From Stentor roeselii (taxonomy: Eukaryota > Ciliophora > Heterotrichea > Heterotrichida > Stentoridae), in contig RSEH01000020.1 of NCBI GenBank assembly GCA_006503475.1, forward strand, positions 166,165 through 230,164: a stretch of 64,000 nt of DNA, read 5' to 3'. The notes under the pieces were generated by a model. The model was not told the DNA's origin and did no database searches. It saw nothing but the letters and a program-made list of their open reading frames with translations. Every line of letters begins with the position of its first letter. The first letter of the stretch is position 1. A program made the position numbers and the translations under genes. Of this stretch, positions 1 to 8,246 are shown one piece after another.

Positions 1-728
1 TCACCAAACCTTCTTCCTAAAAAGACTTCAACCACTTCTCCATGCCTTTCGAAGTGTTTTTTCACTTCATCCACATCAAGTCCAACTCGTGGAAGTCCTT
101 TGACTTCAACGGCATAATCAGAAATTTTAGCCTTTTTATTAATATGAGCAAAAACCGCCAAATACGTGTAAATCAAGAATAGCAAAACACAAAACAAAAA
201 AAATCCAGAACAAGCCGCATCACAGATCCAAACAAATTCATAATTTTTATCAATTTCACTAGAATCAGCAGTTTTATTAACAGCACTTCTCTCTCCATCA
301 ATATTTCCAATAGAAAAAAAATCCAAAACGCTTTGAGTCTCAGAATCCGTGAAATAATTCCCGTTGTAGTTAATATAAAGAAGAAGAACACTAGCCCCAG
401 CGATACAAAACATCATAATCATCAATTGTTTTAACAGCATAAAATGCAATGCGAAGCCGACAGAGTATTCCCCGATTTTCCAAGTCGAAGTACACCAAAA
501 CGAGTGTTTTTTAGCGACTTGGTCTTCCCAGCAACGCAAAGAGTTCAAATTTCGATGTTCAACAGCAAGATCCAGCTGAGCCTCAGACTTGATATCATCT
601 AACACCTTCTTCACGTAGTCCTGATGATTCGCTTCTGAGTACTCTTCAATCGCGTAGTTCATGAGTGACTTGCTGATAGAGTTCATCATGACTCCAAACC
701 TGCCAAGGGCATTTGAAAGTGCATTCAT
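1..728 (-). CDS. multi-pass membrane protein, N-terminal part (possible ion channel), partial
   Basis: Reading the minus strand from the ATG at 728, the frame stays open for 242 codons to the window edge, so only the N-terminal part is present. I see two strongly hydrophobic segments, at about residues 92-118 and 173-200, separated by a polar stretch with possible N-glycosylation sites. After the second segment comes a soluble stretch (SDYAVEVKGLP, then HFERHGEVVEV) that resembles the RRM-like cytosolic start of OSCA/TMEM63-type or anoctamin-like ciliate channel proteins. The family call is a weak inference because the pore region lies outside the window. The gene is divergent from the flippase gene, with only 32 bp between the two ATGs. 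No intron is needed. The coding call is strong because the frame is long and the hydrophobicity pattern is coherent. Confidence 0.82.
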   Translation of the reverse strand, partial: MNALSNALGRFGVMMNSISKSLMNYAIEEYSEANHQDYVKKVLDDIKSEAQLDLAVEHRNLNSLRCWEDQVAKKHSFWCTSTWKIGEYSVGFALHFMLLKQLMIMMFCIAGASVLLLYINYNGNYFTDSETQSVLDFFSIGNIDGERSAVNKTADSSEIDKNYEFVWICDAACSGFFLFCVLLFLIYTYLAVFAHINKKAKISDYAVEVKGLPRVGLDVDEVKKHFERHGEVVEVFLGRRFG

Positions 729-760
729 TATAATGCTTTTCCTACAAAACCTTCTAATAA
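729..760. promoter_or_regulatory. 32-bp divergent promoter between two genes
   Basis: The start codons of the minus-strand membrane protein (728) and the plus-strand flippase (761) are 32 bp apart. Both sides carry AT-rich start-proximal sequence: CATTATA before the minus ATG and TCTAATAA before the plus ATG. Both promoters and both 5' leaders must fit here or overlap the coding sequences. Confidence 0.6.
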
Positions 761-3757
761 ATGACTGAGGAATATCGGACGATTTCTCTCTCGGGGCAGC
801 TGAACTTCACAGCAGTTTCCAATTCAGTGAGCAACACGAAGTACACTTTTTTCAACTTTCTCATCAAGTTCTTGTTCATTCAGTTCAGTCAACCGATGAA
901 TTTCTTTTTCCTGGTTATTTCATTGAGTCAGACCTACCCGCCTTTCCAAGTCGGATTTTTATTCACGTATATCGCGCCGCTTATTTTCGTACTCGTCATC
1001 ACCATGGGAAAAGAGATCTACGACGACTTGCAGAGGTACTCGAGGGATAAAGAAGTCAATAGTCAGACGTGCACTCGACTGACTGTTGTTCAAGAAGAAA
1101 ATATTCCTTCAAGTGATATCAAAGTCGGACATCTACTCAAATTACATCGAGGTGAAAGGGTCCCTGCTGATATGGTCTTGTTGAAAACTAGTGAAAGTTC
1201 TGGAACTGTATTTATTAAAACTGACCAACTTGATGGTGAGACTGACTGGAAACTGAGAAAAGGACTGAGTGTTACTCAGAAGTTGGAAGATCAGGAAATT
1301 GTTAATTTTAAAGGAGTGGTCAAGGTGAAGAAGCCGATGAAGGATATTTACCAGTTTCAAGCTGTTTTTGAATATGGCGATGGGAATCAGGTAGGATTAG
1401 AACTGGATAACACCATTTGGGCGAACACTTCGCTTGCCTCTGAAAGTTGCATTGGAATTGTTATTTACACTGGGAAGGAAACTCGCAGTCAGATGAACAG
1501 TCGCGAGCCTTCGAATAAAATTGGAATAACTGACATGGAATTGAATGAACTTTCGATTTATCTCGTTGTTCTCATGTTGTTAATCGCGTTTTTCCTGTTG
1601 AGTCTCAATGGCTTCACTGAGAATTGGCCAGTTACCTTGATTCGCTATGTCTTGTTACTCACCAACATCATTCCCATCTCGCTTAGGGTCAACCTGGACC
1701 TGGCGAAGATGCTTTATTGTCATGATATCTCCAACGATGCCTCAATCGGCAACCCCCAAACCCGCAACAGGACCTTACCTGAAGAACTTGGAAGGGTTCA
1801 TTACTTGCTCACTGACAAAACCGGCACTTTGACTAAAAACGAGATGAAATTGAAAGTTGCAGCTTTGGAATACTCAACTTTTAAAAATGATGAGGCAGGG
1901 CAACTTGAAGAAATGAAAAATTTGATTCAACAGAACCTTGAAGTTAGTCTTTTTCCTATTCATGACCAGCAAAAAAGAAGAAAAAAAAGAGAAGACCATT
2001 TCGCATTTAGAGACTTTGTCACTGCCCTTGCCTTATGCAACAATGTGACACCTGTTCAAGACAGTACTACGAAAAGTACTATTTTCCAGGCGAGTTCTCC
2101 TGATGAAATGGCTTTAGTTGAATTTGCTCAGCTTGTGGGAGTTAAACTTCATAAAAGAAACTTGAAGAGAATTGTGCTGAAGACTGATAAAGGACAAGAC
2201 AAGTATAAAATCTTAGAAACTTTTCCTTTTTCATCGTCAACGAAGAGAATGGGAATTATTTTATATCATAAAGCGACTGATCGGATCATTTTTTACTTGA
2301 AAGGCGCCGACGAGGTCATCAGCGAAATGATCGGCTCGAAAAATGCAAGGACTAAAATGTTAGAAGAATGCGAAAACTATGCAGCAGAAGGACTTAGAAC
2401 TTTAGTCATCACTCAAAGGGTCATGGATAGAGCTGAATATGAAGAGTTTCATCAGAGGTACTCACAAGCTGCTGCTTTAATGGAAAATCGAGAAGAAAAT
2501 TTAAGGGAAGCTGTCAAGTTTATTGAACGTGGAATGAATTTTTTAGGAGTCACGGGAGTTGAGGATAAACTTCAAGATGATGTTGAAAAAGTTATCTCGA
2601 AACTTAATAGTGCCGGGATTAAAGTATGGATGCTCACTGGTGATAAAGTTGAAACTGCTAAATGTATTTCTATTTCAACTGGATTGAAAAAAAGAGATCA
2701 TAAGTTTTATGAACTCGTTGGAATCAGTGACTCGAAAAGTATCTTGATGAAACTTGAAGGGATTATGAAGGATTATGTTCTTATTATTGATGGATTTACT
2801 CTTGGAATTATCATGAGTGAAAAATTGGAAGAACTTTTTGTTAGGTATGCCAGTGCATGCGACGGTGTAATTTGTTCAAGAGTGAGTCCAACACAGAAGT
2901 CACTAATAGTAGAAGCCCTCCAAAGGTTCACACGTTGCAGAGTCTCAGCAATCGGAGACGGTGGAAACGACGTAGGAATGATTTTATCATCTCACGTAGG
3001 AATCGGTGTAGAAGGAAAAGAAGGTAAGCAAGCATCACTGGCTTCAGATTTCGCCATTTCAGAATTCAAGCATTTAACGAACCTAATCCTCTGGCACGGT
3101 CGTTTAAGTTACATGCGAACCTCAAAGTTAACAAATTTCATCTTCCACCGAGGAATGATAATATCAGTGATTCAAATTCTCTTCATTGTCCTCTTCTACT
3201 ACTCAGCGATTCCGATTTTCAACGGGTATCTGATGTTCGGGTATTCAACGATCTTCACTTCACTTCCAGTCTTTGCTCTGGTGTTAGATGAAGACATCAG
3301 TCGAGAGCTGGTCTTGACCTACCCGTTGCTTTACATTTCAAATCAACTTGGAAGAGCTTTGAATGGGACTCGTTTTTGTTTGTGGCTTTTTAAAAGTATT
3401 TATCAAGGGTCAGTCATCATGTTGCTTTCGATTATCTTGTTTCCTCATGATAACTTTGTGAATGTGGTCGCGATTACTTTTTCTTCTTTGGTTCTGACGG
3501 AACTTCTGAATATTTATTCGCAGATACAAAGATGGAAAGTTCTTATGGTGCTTGCTGAGTTGTTTTCACTTGTGGCTTATTTGGTGTCTATTGTTTGGCT
3601 TAAGAGTTACTTTGATGTGAAGATGATTGTTACTGCTGATTTCTTTTGGAAGGTACTTATTATCACTTTTATTGCCTGGCTCCCACTTCATCTTACAAAG
3701 ATGATTAAAGAAACTGTCTGGCCACCCAGGTCGAAACAAATACAAGAACAGTCATAG
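761..3757 (+). CDS. P4-type phospholipid flippase ATPase (Neo1/ATP9-like)
   Basis: A full-length 998-residue P-type ATPase. The phosphorylation loop DKTGTLT has its aspartate at residue 352. The actuator signature DGETDW is near residue 160. The hinge motif GDGGND is at residues 732-737. The DQLDGETDWK form of the actuator motif and the short length are typical of the P4B (Neo1/ATP9) flippases, which usually work without a CDC50 subunit and act at Golgi/endosome membranes; that is family knowledge. Membrane segments appear near the N terminus, around 265-320, and as a cluster after about residue 800. In the family, ATP hydrolysis drives aminophospholipid movement to the cytosolic leaflet. The start is the first ATG after TCTAATAA. 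The stop TAG is 10 bp from the convergent neighbour. No intron or missing motif is seen. Confidence 0.93.
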   Translation: MTEEYRTISLSGQLNFTAVSNSVSNTKYTFFNFLIKFLFIQFSQPMNFFFLVISLSQTYPPFQVGFLFTYIAPLIFVLVITMGKEIYDDLQRYSRDKEVNSQTCTRLTVVQEENIPSSDIKVGHLLKLHRGERVPADMVLLKTSESSGTVFIKTDQLDGETDWKLRKGLSVTQKLEDQEIVNFKGVVKVKKPMKDIYQFQAVFEYGDGNQVGLELDNTIWANTSLASESCIGIVIYTGKETRSQMNSREPSNKIGITDMELNELSIYLVVLMLLIAFFLLSLNGFTENWPVTLIRYVLLLTNIIPISLRVNLDLAKMLYCHDISNDASIGNPQTRNRTLPEELGRVHYLLTDKTGTLTKNEMKLKVAALEYSTFKNDEAGQLEEMKNLIQQNLEVSLFPIHDQQKRRKKREDHFAFRDFVTALALCNNVTPVQDSTTKSTIFQASSPDEMALVEFAQLVGVKLHKRNLKRIVLKTDKGQDKYKILETFPFSSSTKRMGIILYHKATDRIIFYLKGADEVISEMIGSKNARTKMLEECENYAAEGLRTLVITQRVMDRAEYEEFHQRYSQAAALMENREENLREAVKFIERGMNFLGVTGVEDKLQDDVEKVISKLNSAGIKVWMLTGDKVETAKCISISTGLKKRDHKFYELVGISDSKSILMKLEGIMKDYVLIIDGFTLGIIMSEKLEELFVRYASACDGVICSRVSPTQKSLIVEALQRFTRCRVSAIGDGGNDVGMILSSHVGIGVEGKEGKQASLASDFAISEFKHLTNLILWHGRLSYMRTSKLTNFIFHRGMIISVIQILFIVLFYYSAIPIFNGYLMFGYSTIFTSLPVFALVLDEDISRELVLTYPLLYISNQLGRALNGTRFCLWLFKSIYQGSVIMLLSIILFPHDNFVNVVAITFSSLVLTELLNIYSQIQRWKVLMVLAELFSLVAYLVSIVWLKSYFDVKMIVTADFFWKVLIITFIAWLPLHLTKMIKETVWPPRSKQIQEQS

Positions 3758-3767
3758 TTAGTCATTA

Positions 3768-4448
3768 TTAACTAATTGAAAGTAAAGGCTTGGCTAGAGC
3801 TGTTCTAGTGTCGATTATGACTTTCTTTTTCAAGTCTATTGTTAAGATCTCCTCGTCGAAGCCGTAAGTATAGACTCCCGTAGTAAAGTTCAAAATATCC
3901 TCAATTTCCCTCACAATTGGACGGACAGTCCCATCATCAGACATCCATCCATACGCTTCACGACGAAGATGCTGCCTTTTCACCGGGTAGCAGTAATGTT
4001 CTTTTTTCCCTTCAGCTAATACTTTATCACCAGAGACATGCATATCTTTAAATGTGAGAACAGCAGGTGATTCAAAAAGCGTAATACTCGACCTAATCAA
4101 GCCTTTAATGAAGTCAATTTCTATTTTATGCTGCATTTCTCTAGAAAACGCGACTTCCGTCTGACTAGCATCTAGAAATTGCCATTTCCCATTAAGCGTC
4201 ACGTTTTTACTATCATAATGGGGAAGACCACTAACATCGTAGTCTTTTTTCGCTCCTCGTGGGTCGAAAGCAAGAATATTCGGAGCTTCAATGATTTCCA
4301 AGTTTTCACTCTGAGTGGCTTTAGAAGGGACGAACTTTTCACTGAGAACTCTCTGATCAAGTTTATCAATGAGTTTATCCTTAACTTGCACATTCCCCGA
4401 GCCTACCACGATTGGTTCGTTCAAAGGTCGAGCAGGTGAGCATCCCAT
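3768..4448 (-). CDS. unrecognised protein with N-terminal acylation motif
   Basis: A 226-residue protein I do not recognise. It begins MGCSPARP, which fits an N-myristoylation site (Gly2) followed by a palmitoylatable Cys3, so attachment to a membrane is plausible. The rest is soluble and mixed alpha/beta, with no transmembrane segment. The first 60 residues look disordered and the remainder looks folded, for example YCYPVKRQHLRREAYGWM near residue 150. The start is preceded by AATTAAA. It lies on the same strand as the PG-rich-repeat gene upstream, whose stop codon is only 9 nt before this ATG, so the two could share a transcript or overlap in their untranslated ends. The 3' end is convergent with the flippase gene, 10 bp away. 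The CDS is well supported; its function is unknown. Confidence 0.8.
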   Translation of the reverse strand: MGCSPARPLNEPIVVGSGNVQVKDKLIDKLDQRVLSEKFVPSKATQSENLEIIEAPNILAFDPRGAKKDYDVSGLPHYDSKNVTLNGKWQFLDASQTEVAFSREMQHKIEIDFIKGLIRSSITLFESPAVLTFKDMHVSGDKVLAEGKKEHYCYPVKRQHLRREAYGWMSDDGTVRPIVREIEDILNFTTGVYTYGFDEEILTIDLKKKVIIDTRTALAKPLLSIS

Positions 4449-4457
4449 TTTAATTAT

Positions 4458-5867
4458 CTAATCAAAGGATTCATATTGTTTAAGTCGATCATAATGATTT
4501 TTCCGTGTTTTCGGTGGTCTCTGCTCAGAGTACTTCACAAAAGTGCAATTTTCTTTCACCCAAGAAAACTCCGTCATTTTTGAAGCTCTTGACAAACGAG
4601 ACGTCTGGACCATCATCGTCCTTCCAGGGCTTTGCTGATCTTTAAAAGGTGAATAATCCCCAGGGCCAGGTGACAGTTCAATCCTTTCAAATCTAGAACT
4701 TTTTCCAATTGAAAACTGAGGAGAAAACGACTCAGTCTTCGGGTCATAAGCTCCAGGTCCAGGTGTAGAAATTCTTAAATCATTCAAAGATTCTGAAAAA
4801 CTTTGCATAGAAATTCCAGATTCATCAGTAAAAAGCGCCTTTCGAGGAGACCTGGAAAACCTCGGCTTTAATTGAGTTGACTGTAAAATCGGTGAATAAG
4901 AAGCAGGACTGACAAGACTTGCTTCAGTTTCCAGGAACTTTTTCGACCTGCCGAATGAAAAAGCTTGAGAAGCTGATAATTTTCTTTCAGAGTAACTTCC
5001 AGGACCTGGGGAGGCGATTGTCTTGGAAGGTGTTTTCACGCCGATGACTCCTCCTAATGTTGAAAGGCTGGAAGGCGGGTTGAAGTTCGGCCCTGGTGAC
5101 TCACTTCTGCTTGATGAAGAACGTAAAGACTTGCCAAAAGTTCCTGCAGAGGCTCGTCTCGGTTGCAAGGCGCTGTAGTCCCCTGGGCCTGGGTAGTTGT
5201 TCCTCACGATGTCAGGGCGAGAGGCTTTTGGCATTGAGTACTCAGCGGCTTTTGGGTAGGTCTTCGCCGGGGGCACTTCGTAGTCCCCTGGACCAGGCGT
5301 TTTCAATGAAGGCTCTTCACGCCTTGATGAGAAAATCGCACTTGGACTGTGATTTCTTTCTTCTGGACTGTAGTGACCTGGGCCTGGTGTCGGAGAATCT
5401 GTGAAAGGAAGTTTTTTCAAGTCACTGATTTTAAATGATGGAGAATTCGATTTTAACTCAGGGATTTCGTAGTCGCAAGGACCTGGACTTGAGGAGATCT
5501 CCTGGAAACGCTTGCTTTGGCTTATTGAGTAACTGGCTGAAGTGGCTTCTCGCTCTGGGTTGTAAGAACCTGGACCTGGAGAAGGGGGTATTGGCTCTGT
5601 TTTTGGCTTTCCTAGAAGAAGACAGGAGTAGGAATGGGATGTGTCTATCGGGTCGTATGCACCTGGACCTGGTGATGAGAAAGGTTTTGAGTTTAAGGAT
5701 TTTTTTTCAGGGTTTTTCTGGATTTTTGAAATGATTTGAATGAAGATCTCGGATTTTTGGATTGATGAAGGCGCTTTGGACTGTGTTTTTATCGATGATT
5801 GAGACTTGGCTTCATTTTTAGACTGGGTAGGTCTTGGTTTAACTGTTGTTTTTCTTGAACTGGACAT
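4458..5867 (-). CDS. PG-rich repeat (STPGR/SHIPPO) protein, probably ciliary
   Basis: A 469-residue basic, Pro/Ser-rich protein with about ten copies of the PGPG[ASDH]Y motif spread along its length (PGPGAYDP, PGPGSYNP, PGPGHYSP, PGPGDYEV, PGPGDYSP and degenerate forms such as PGPCDYEI). This is the sperm-tail PG-rich (SHIPPO/ODF3) repeat. Known members are filamentous or microtubule-associated proteins of cilia and flagella, including ciliary microtubule inner proteins. The first 55 residues are a low-complexity Ser/Lys/Gln leader. Repeat spacing is irregular (roughly 30-50 residues), so this is an old repeat rather than a recent expansion. The start ATG lies after TTAATTAACGAC. It is divergent from the gene at 6104 and 9 nt upstream of the MGC protein. 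The ciliary role is inferred from the family. Confidence 0.9.
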   Translation of the reverse strand: MSSSRKTTVKPRPTQSKNEAKSQSSIKTQSKAPSSIQKSEIFIQIISKIQKNPEKKSLNSKPFSSPGPGAYDPIDTSHSYSCLLLGKPKTEPIPPSPGPGSYNPEREATSASYSISQSKRFQEISSSPGPCDYEIPELKSNSPSFKISDLKKLPFTDSPTPGPGHYSPEERNHSPSAIFSSRREEPSLKTPGPGDYEVPPAKTYPKAAEYSMPKASRPDIVRNNYPGPGDYSALQPRRASAGTFGKSLRSSSSRSESPGPNFNPPSSLSTLGGVIGVKTPSKTIASPGPGSYSERKLSASQAFSFGRSKKFLETEASLVSPASYSPILQSTQLKPRFSRSPRKALFTDESGISMQSFSESLNDLRISTPGPGAYDPKTESFSPQFSIGKSSRFERIELSPGPGDYSPFKDQQSPGRTMMVQTSRLSRASKMTEFSWVKENCTFVKYSEQRPPKTRKNHYDRLKQYESFD

Positions 5868-6103
5868 GTCGTTAATTAATTTATTTGATTTAGTTCAAGA
5901 TGAGCACTTCAGGCACTTTCCTTATCGATAAAAAAAATTAATTCAACACTTCTGTCATCTTTTCTCTAAATTGAAACCTGAACGATCCATGATTTAATAA
6001 ATTCTTCTAAAACTCTTCTAAAATTTTATAATCTCAGTCATTACTCATAAATATCTCTCTTCACATTCGTCAATATTTTCATGGCTGAAATTTTTCTTAA
6101 AAT
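5868..6103. promoter_or_regulatory. intergenic divergent promoter region
   Basis: A 236-bp AT-rich spacer separates the divergent PG-rich-repeat gene and the 226-residue protein gene, and must contain both promoters. Next to the minus ATG is TTAATTAA, and next to the plus ATG is TTAAAAT. I see no other element. Confidence 0.4.
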
Positions 6104-6784
6104 ATGTGCATCTACGGTGAAAGCCTTTCATGCAGCCATGCAGAATGCCAAAGTCCCTGTTTATCTTACAATCCATATATGCCCTTTGATACCATATTGA
6201 TCAATAAACTCTACGAAGTCCTTCAAGTCCAAAACCAAGACCTTCAAAGCATCTTCGAAAAAAACCGTCTTCTGTCATCAGCCGTGGATTCTTTGGTCCA
6301 GAAGGTAAAAATGCTGGAAAGGGTCAAAGAAGAAAGCATTGTCCCAATTAACAGCAACACAACACTTGACATTATTTTAAGAGAAGAAAGTTATGAGTTT
6401 GCCATCAGTCTTGTTGAGAACCTTCCTGAAGTGATTCTGAAAGAAAAAGGTTTTAAATTAACTATTGGACTTTTGGACTTGACGCAGAAAAGAATTCATA
6501 TTCCAGTCGAGTTTAAGTTCAGACTTGAACTTTTCACGATGGATGAACCTGCAAAGTTGCTTGAGTCGAACATTCATGGAAAAAAAATATTGAGAGGGAC
6601 AATCAGCGCCCATTCTCTTGATCACTGGACCGTTACCTTCACCAATGTGGTGATAAATGAAGTATCTTCACATTACAGTAATGATAGCCTCAGAATTGTG
6701 GTTTTTTTAAATGGCTCACATATTGTCAAGCCACTTATTCTCAACAATGTCAGCATAAGGGCGAGGAAGAATATAAATAAATAG
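6104..6784 (+). CDS. unrecognised protein: short coiled coil plus beta-rich domain
   Basis: A 226-residue protein I cannot name. The N terminus has four Cys (CSHAECQSPC). Residues about 33-75 form a Leu/Gln-rich helix likely to be coiled coil. From about 88 to the end there is a beta-rich domain that ends with EVSSHYSND, then IVKPLILNNVSIRARK. That closing pattern (EVSS...KPLI...V.ARK) recalls an Ig-like/p53-like beta sandwich seen in some protist regulatory proteins, but this is only a resemblance. The ATG at 6104 follows CTTAAAAT; an in-frame ATG in MPFDT (residue 26) is an alternative start. The gene ends 16 bp from a convergent gene. No intron is needed. Confidence 0.72.
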   Translation: MCIYGESLSCSHAECQSPCLSYNPYMPFDTILINKLYEVLQVQNQDLQSIFEKNRLLSSAVDSLVQKVKMLERVKEESIVPINSNTTLDIILREESYEFAISLVENLPEVILKEKGFKLTIGLLDLTQKRIHIPVEFKFRLELFTMDEPAKLLESNIHGKKILRGTISAHSLDHWTVTFTNVVINEVSSHYSNDSLRIVVFLNGSHIVKPLILNNVSIRARKNINK

Positions 6785-6800
6785 TGTTTTTATCTTTAGT

Positions 6801-7328
6801 TTAATTCCCATCGTTTGATAAATCGTTTTCTGCTATTAATGGGTCGAGGACAAGCTCTTGGACTCGGATTAACTTTTGACCGAAGTTTTTAGAATAATTG
6901 TCGATTTGTCCTGCTTCGATTCTTTTAAAAGTCTTTTTATTTACCATTGAGTCTTTTATTAAACTTGTTTGGACTTGCAACTTCGGCTCGGGAACTATTC
7001 TTGAATATTGGAAGTCGTTTAATGATCCTCCTACGTCGCTTGATCGTCTTGGTCGAGGAAAATTATTGGGCTTTTTTTTAAATGCTGAATAAGCCAACTT
7101 CGGAATTTCTAAAGAAAACACCCCGGATGACGTGTTTTCTGTGAATTTTTCAAGGTTTCTATGAGGACTTTCGAAGATTCTTTGAGGGTCTTCAGAGATT
7201 TCTTGTTGATTCCGAGGAAATGTTGAAAAATCGAATGAGCATCGTTTGTGGATCAAAGGAAGTTTGAAGTTATTATCTTTGAAGTCTTTAGTGAGACTTC
7301 TGTTATGGCTTCTCCTATTTCCAAGCAT
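6801..7328 (-). CDS. unrecognised basic, mostly disordered protein
   Basis: A 175-residue protein rich in Arg, Lys, Ser, Asn and Phe, with little predicted fold. Features seen: a basic start (MLGNRRSHNRS), a central KKKPNNFPRPRRSSD patch that could be a nuclear localisation or phosphorylation region, and a more ordered C terminus (QKLIRVQELVLDPLIAEN). No domain is recognised. The ATG follows TTACTTACTAAT. It is convergent with the gene ending at 6784. The frame is clean, the GC content matches its neighbours, and the antisense frames are broken, which supports a real gene. Confidence 0.65.
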   Translation of the reverse strand: MLGNRRSHNRSLTKDFKDNNFKLPLIHKRCSFDFSTFPRNQQEISEDPQRIFESPHRNLEKFTENTSSGVFSLEIPKLAYSAFKKKPNNFPRPRRSSDVGGSLNDFQYSRIVPEPKLQVQTSLIKDSMVNKKTFKRIEAGQIDNYSKNFGQKLIRVQELVLDPLIAENDLSNDGN

Positions 7329-7486
7329 ATTAGTAAGTAATAGAAAATAATGAAATCTTCTCTAGTAAAGTATTTTCTTGAGATTTCAAGAAAATTAAAT
7401 AAATCTTCTCATTTTAAATCAACTATCCTTGCCTAGCCCTCCATCTTCCCAATCCAAAAACCCGCGAACCAAAAATTTACCCTAAT

Positions 7487-8194
7487 CTACTCATTAACCC
7501 AGTAGCTTATCTCAATAAAGATCTGCACAACACTTTCATTCCTATCAATAACCAAATCATTCAAACTTTCCTTCACCCTCCACAAATTATTCCTGACAAA
7601 CTCATGTGCAAAGCTCCTGCACTCATCAACATTATTCAAAAAAACCACATCAGCCTCTTCACAAAAGCCACATCGAAAGCGCAGGTCCTTATCAACAGCG
7701 ATAGCTTTAAGTTTATGATGAAAAAAGCAGAATCCAGTAGATTTGACGAATTGCATCAAAGCCCGAATAAGCTTCAATTTTTCCTCAGCTGTTTTTTCCT
7801 TTACTATCTCGCGATGAACACTGACAAAAAACTCCTGATTGATCATCTGTGAAAGCTGCAACAATCTATCATCAAGAAAGTTCTGAAACAAGTCATCCTG
7901 CATTAAAGTCCCTTGTTTTCCCGCTCGACATTCTTGACAATAAGGTAAAAAAGTAGAGTTTTCAATGAAATCCGCAGTTTTTTGATGATTCACACAGATA
8001 AGGACGATTTTCTTTAAAGTTTCAAGAAACGGGAGAAACTCTTGGGCTGGTTTTTTATGGTTTTCAGCGCAAAAGACACAAATTATTTGAAGACAAGTCT
8101 TGCAACAGACAGCGCCGCAGTCACTGACGAAAGGTACTCGAGTGAGATGGTTAAACAATTCAAAGCAAATAGGACAGTGAATTAGGTCTTTCAT
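7487..8194 (-). CDS. degenerate RING-finger protein
   Basis: A 235-residue protein with a RING-like zinc site at the N terminus: C7-x2-C10, C26, C31, C34, C39-x2-C42. The position that is normally His (in the common CGH pattern) is Ala28, so the classical C3HC4 set is incomplete; Cys30 might compensate. Two further Cys/His clusters follow: around residues 87-116 (CVNHQK ... CQEC) and 150-180 (CFFHHK ... CGFCEE). RING proteins are usually E3 ubiquitin ligases, but the missing ligand makes activity uncertain. The start is the only sensible ATG (GAATACAAG before it), 52 bp from the divergent dynein start. The C terminus is helical and unrecognised. A Py-rich 158-bp spacer lies downstream of the neighbouring gene start at 7328. 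Confidence 0.8.
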   Translation of the reverse strand: MKDLIHCPICFELFNHLTRVPFVSDCGAVCCKTCLQIICVFCAENHKKPAQEFLPFLETLKKIVLICVNHQKTADFIENSTFLPYCQECRAGKQGTLMQDDLFQNFLDDRLLQLSQMINQEFFVSVHREIVKEKTAEEKLKLIRALMQFVKSTGFCFFHHKLKAIAVDKDLRFRCGFCEEADVVFLNNVDECRSFAHEFVRNNLWRVKESLNDLVIDRNESVVQIFIEISYWVNE

Positions 8195-8246
8195 CTTGTA
8201 TTCAAGACATTTTCTCGACAGTTATAAATAATTTCTGACCATTCTT
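8195..8246. promoter_or_regulatory. 52-bp divergent promoter (RING protein / dynein)
   Basis: Only 52 bp separate the start codons of the RING protein gene and the 13.7 kb dynein gene. It contains TTATAAATAATTT about 25 nt before the dynein ATG. Shared regulation of the two genes is possible but not shown. Confidence 0.5.
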
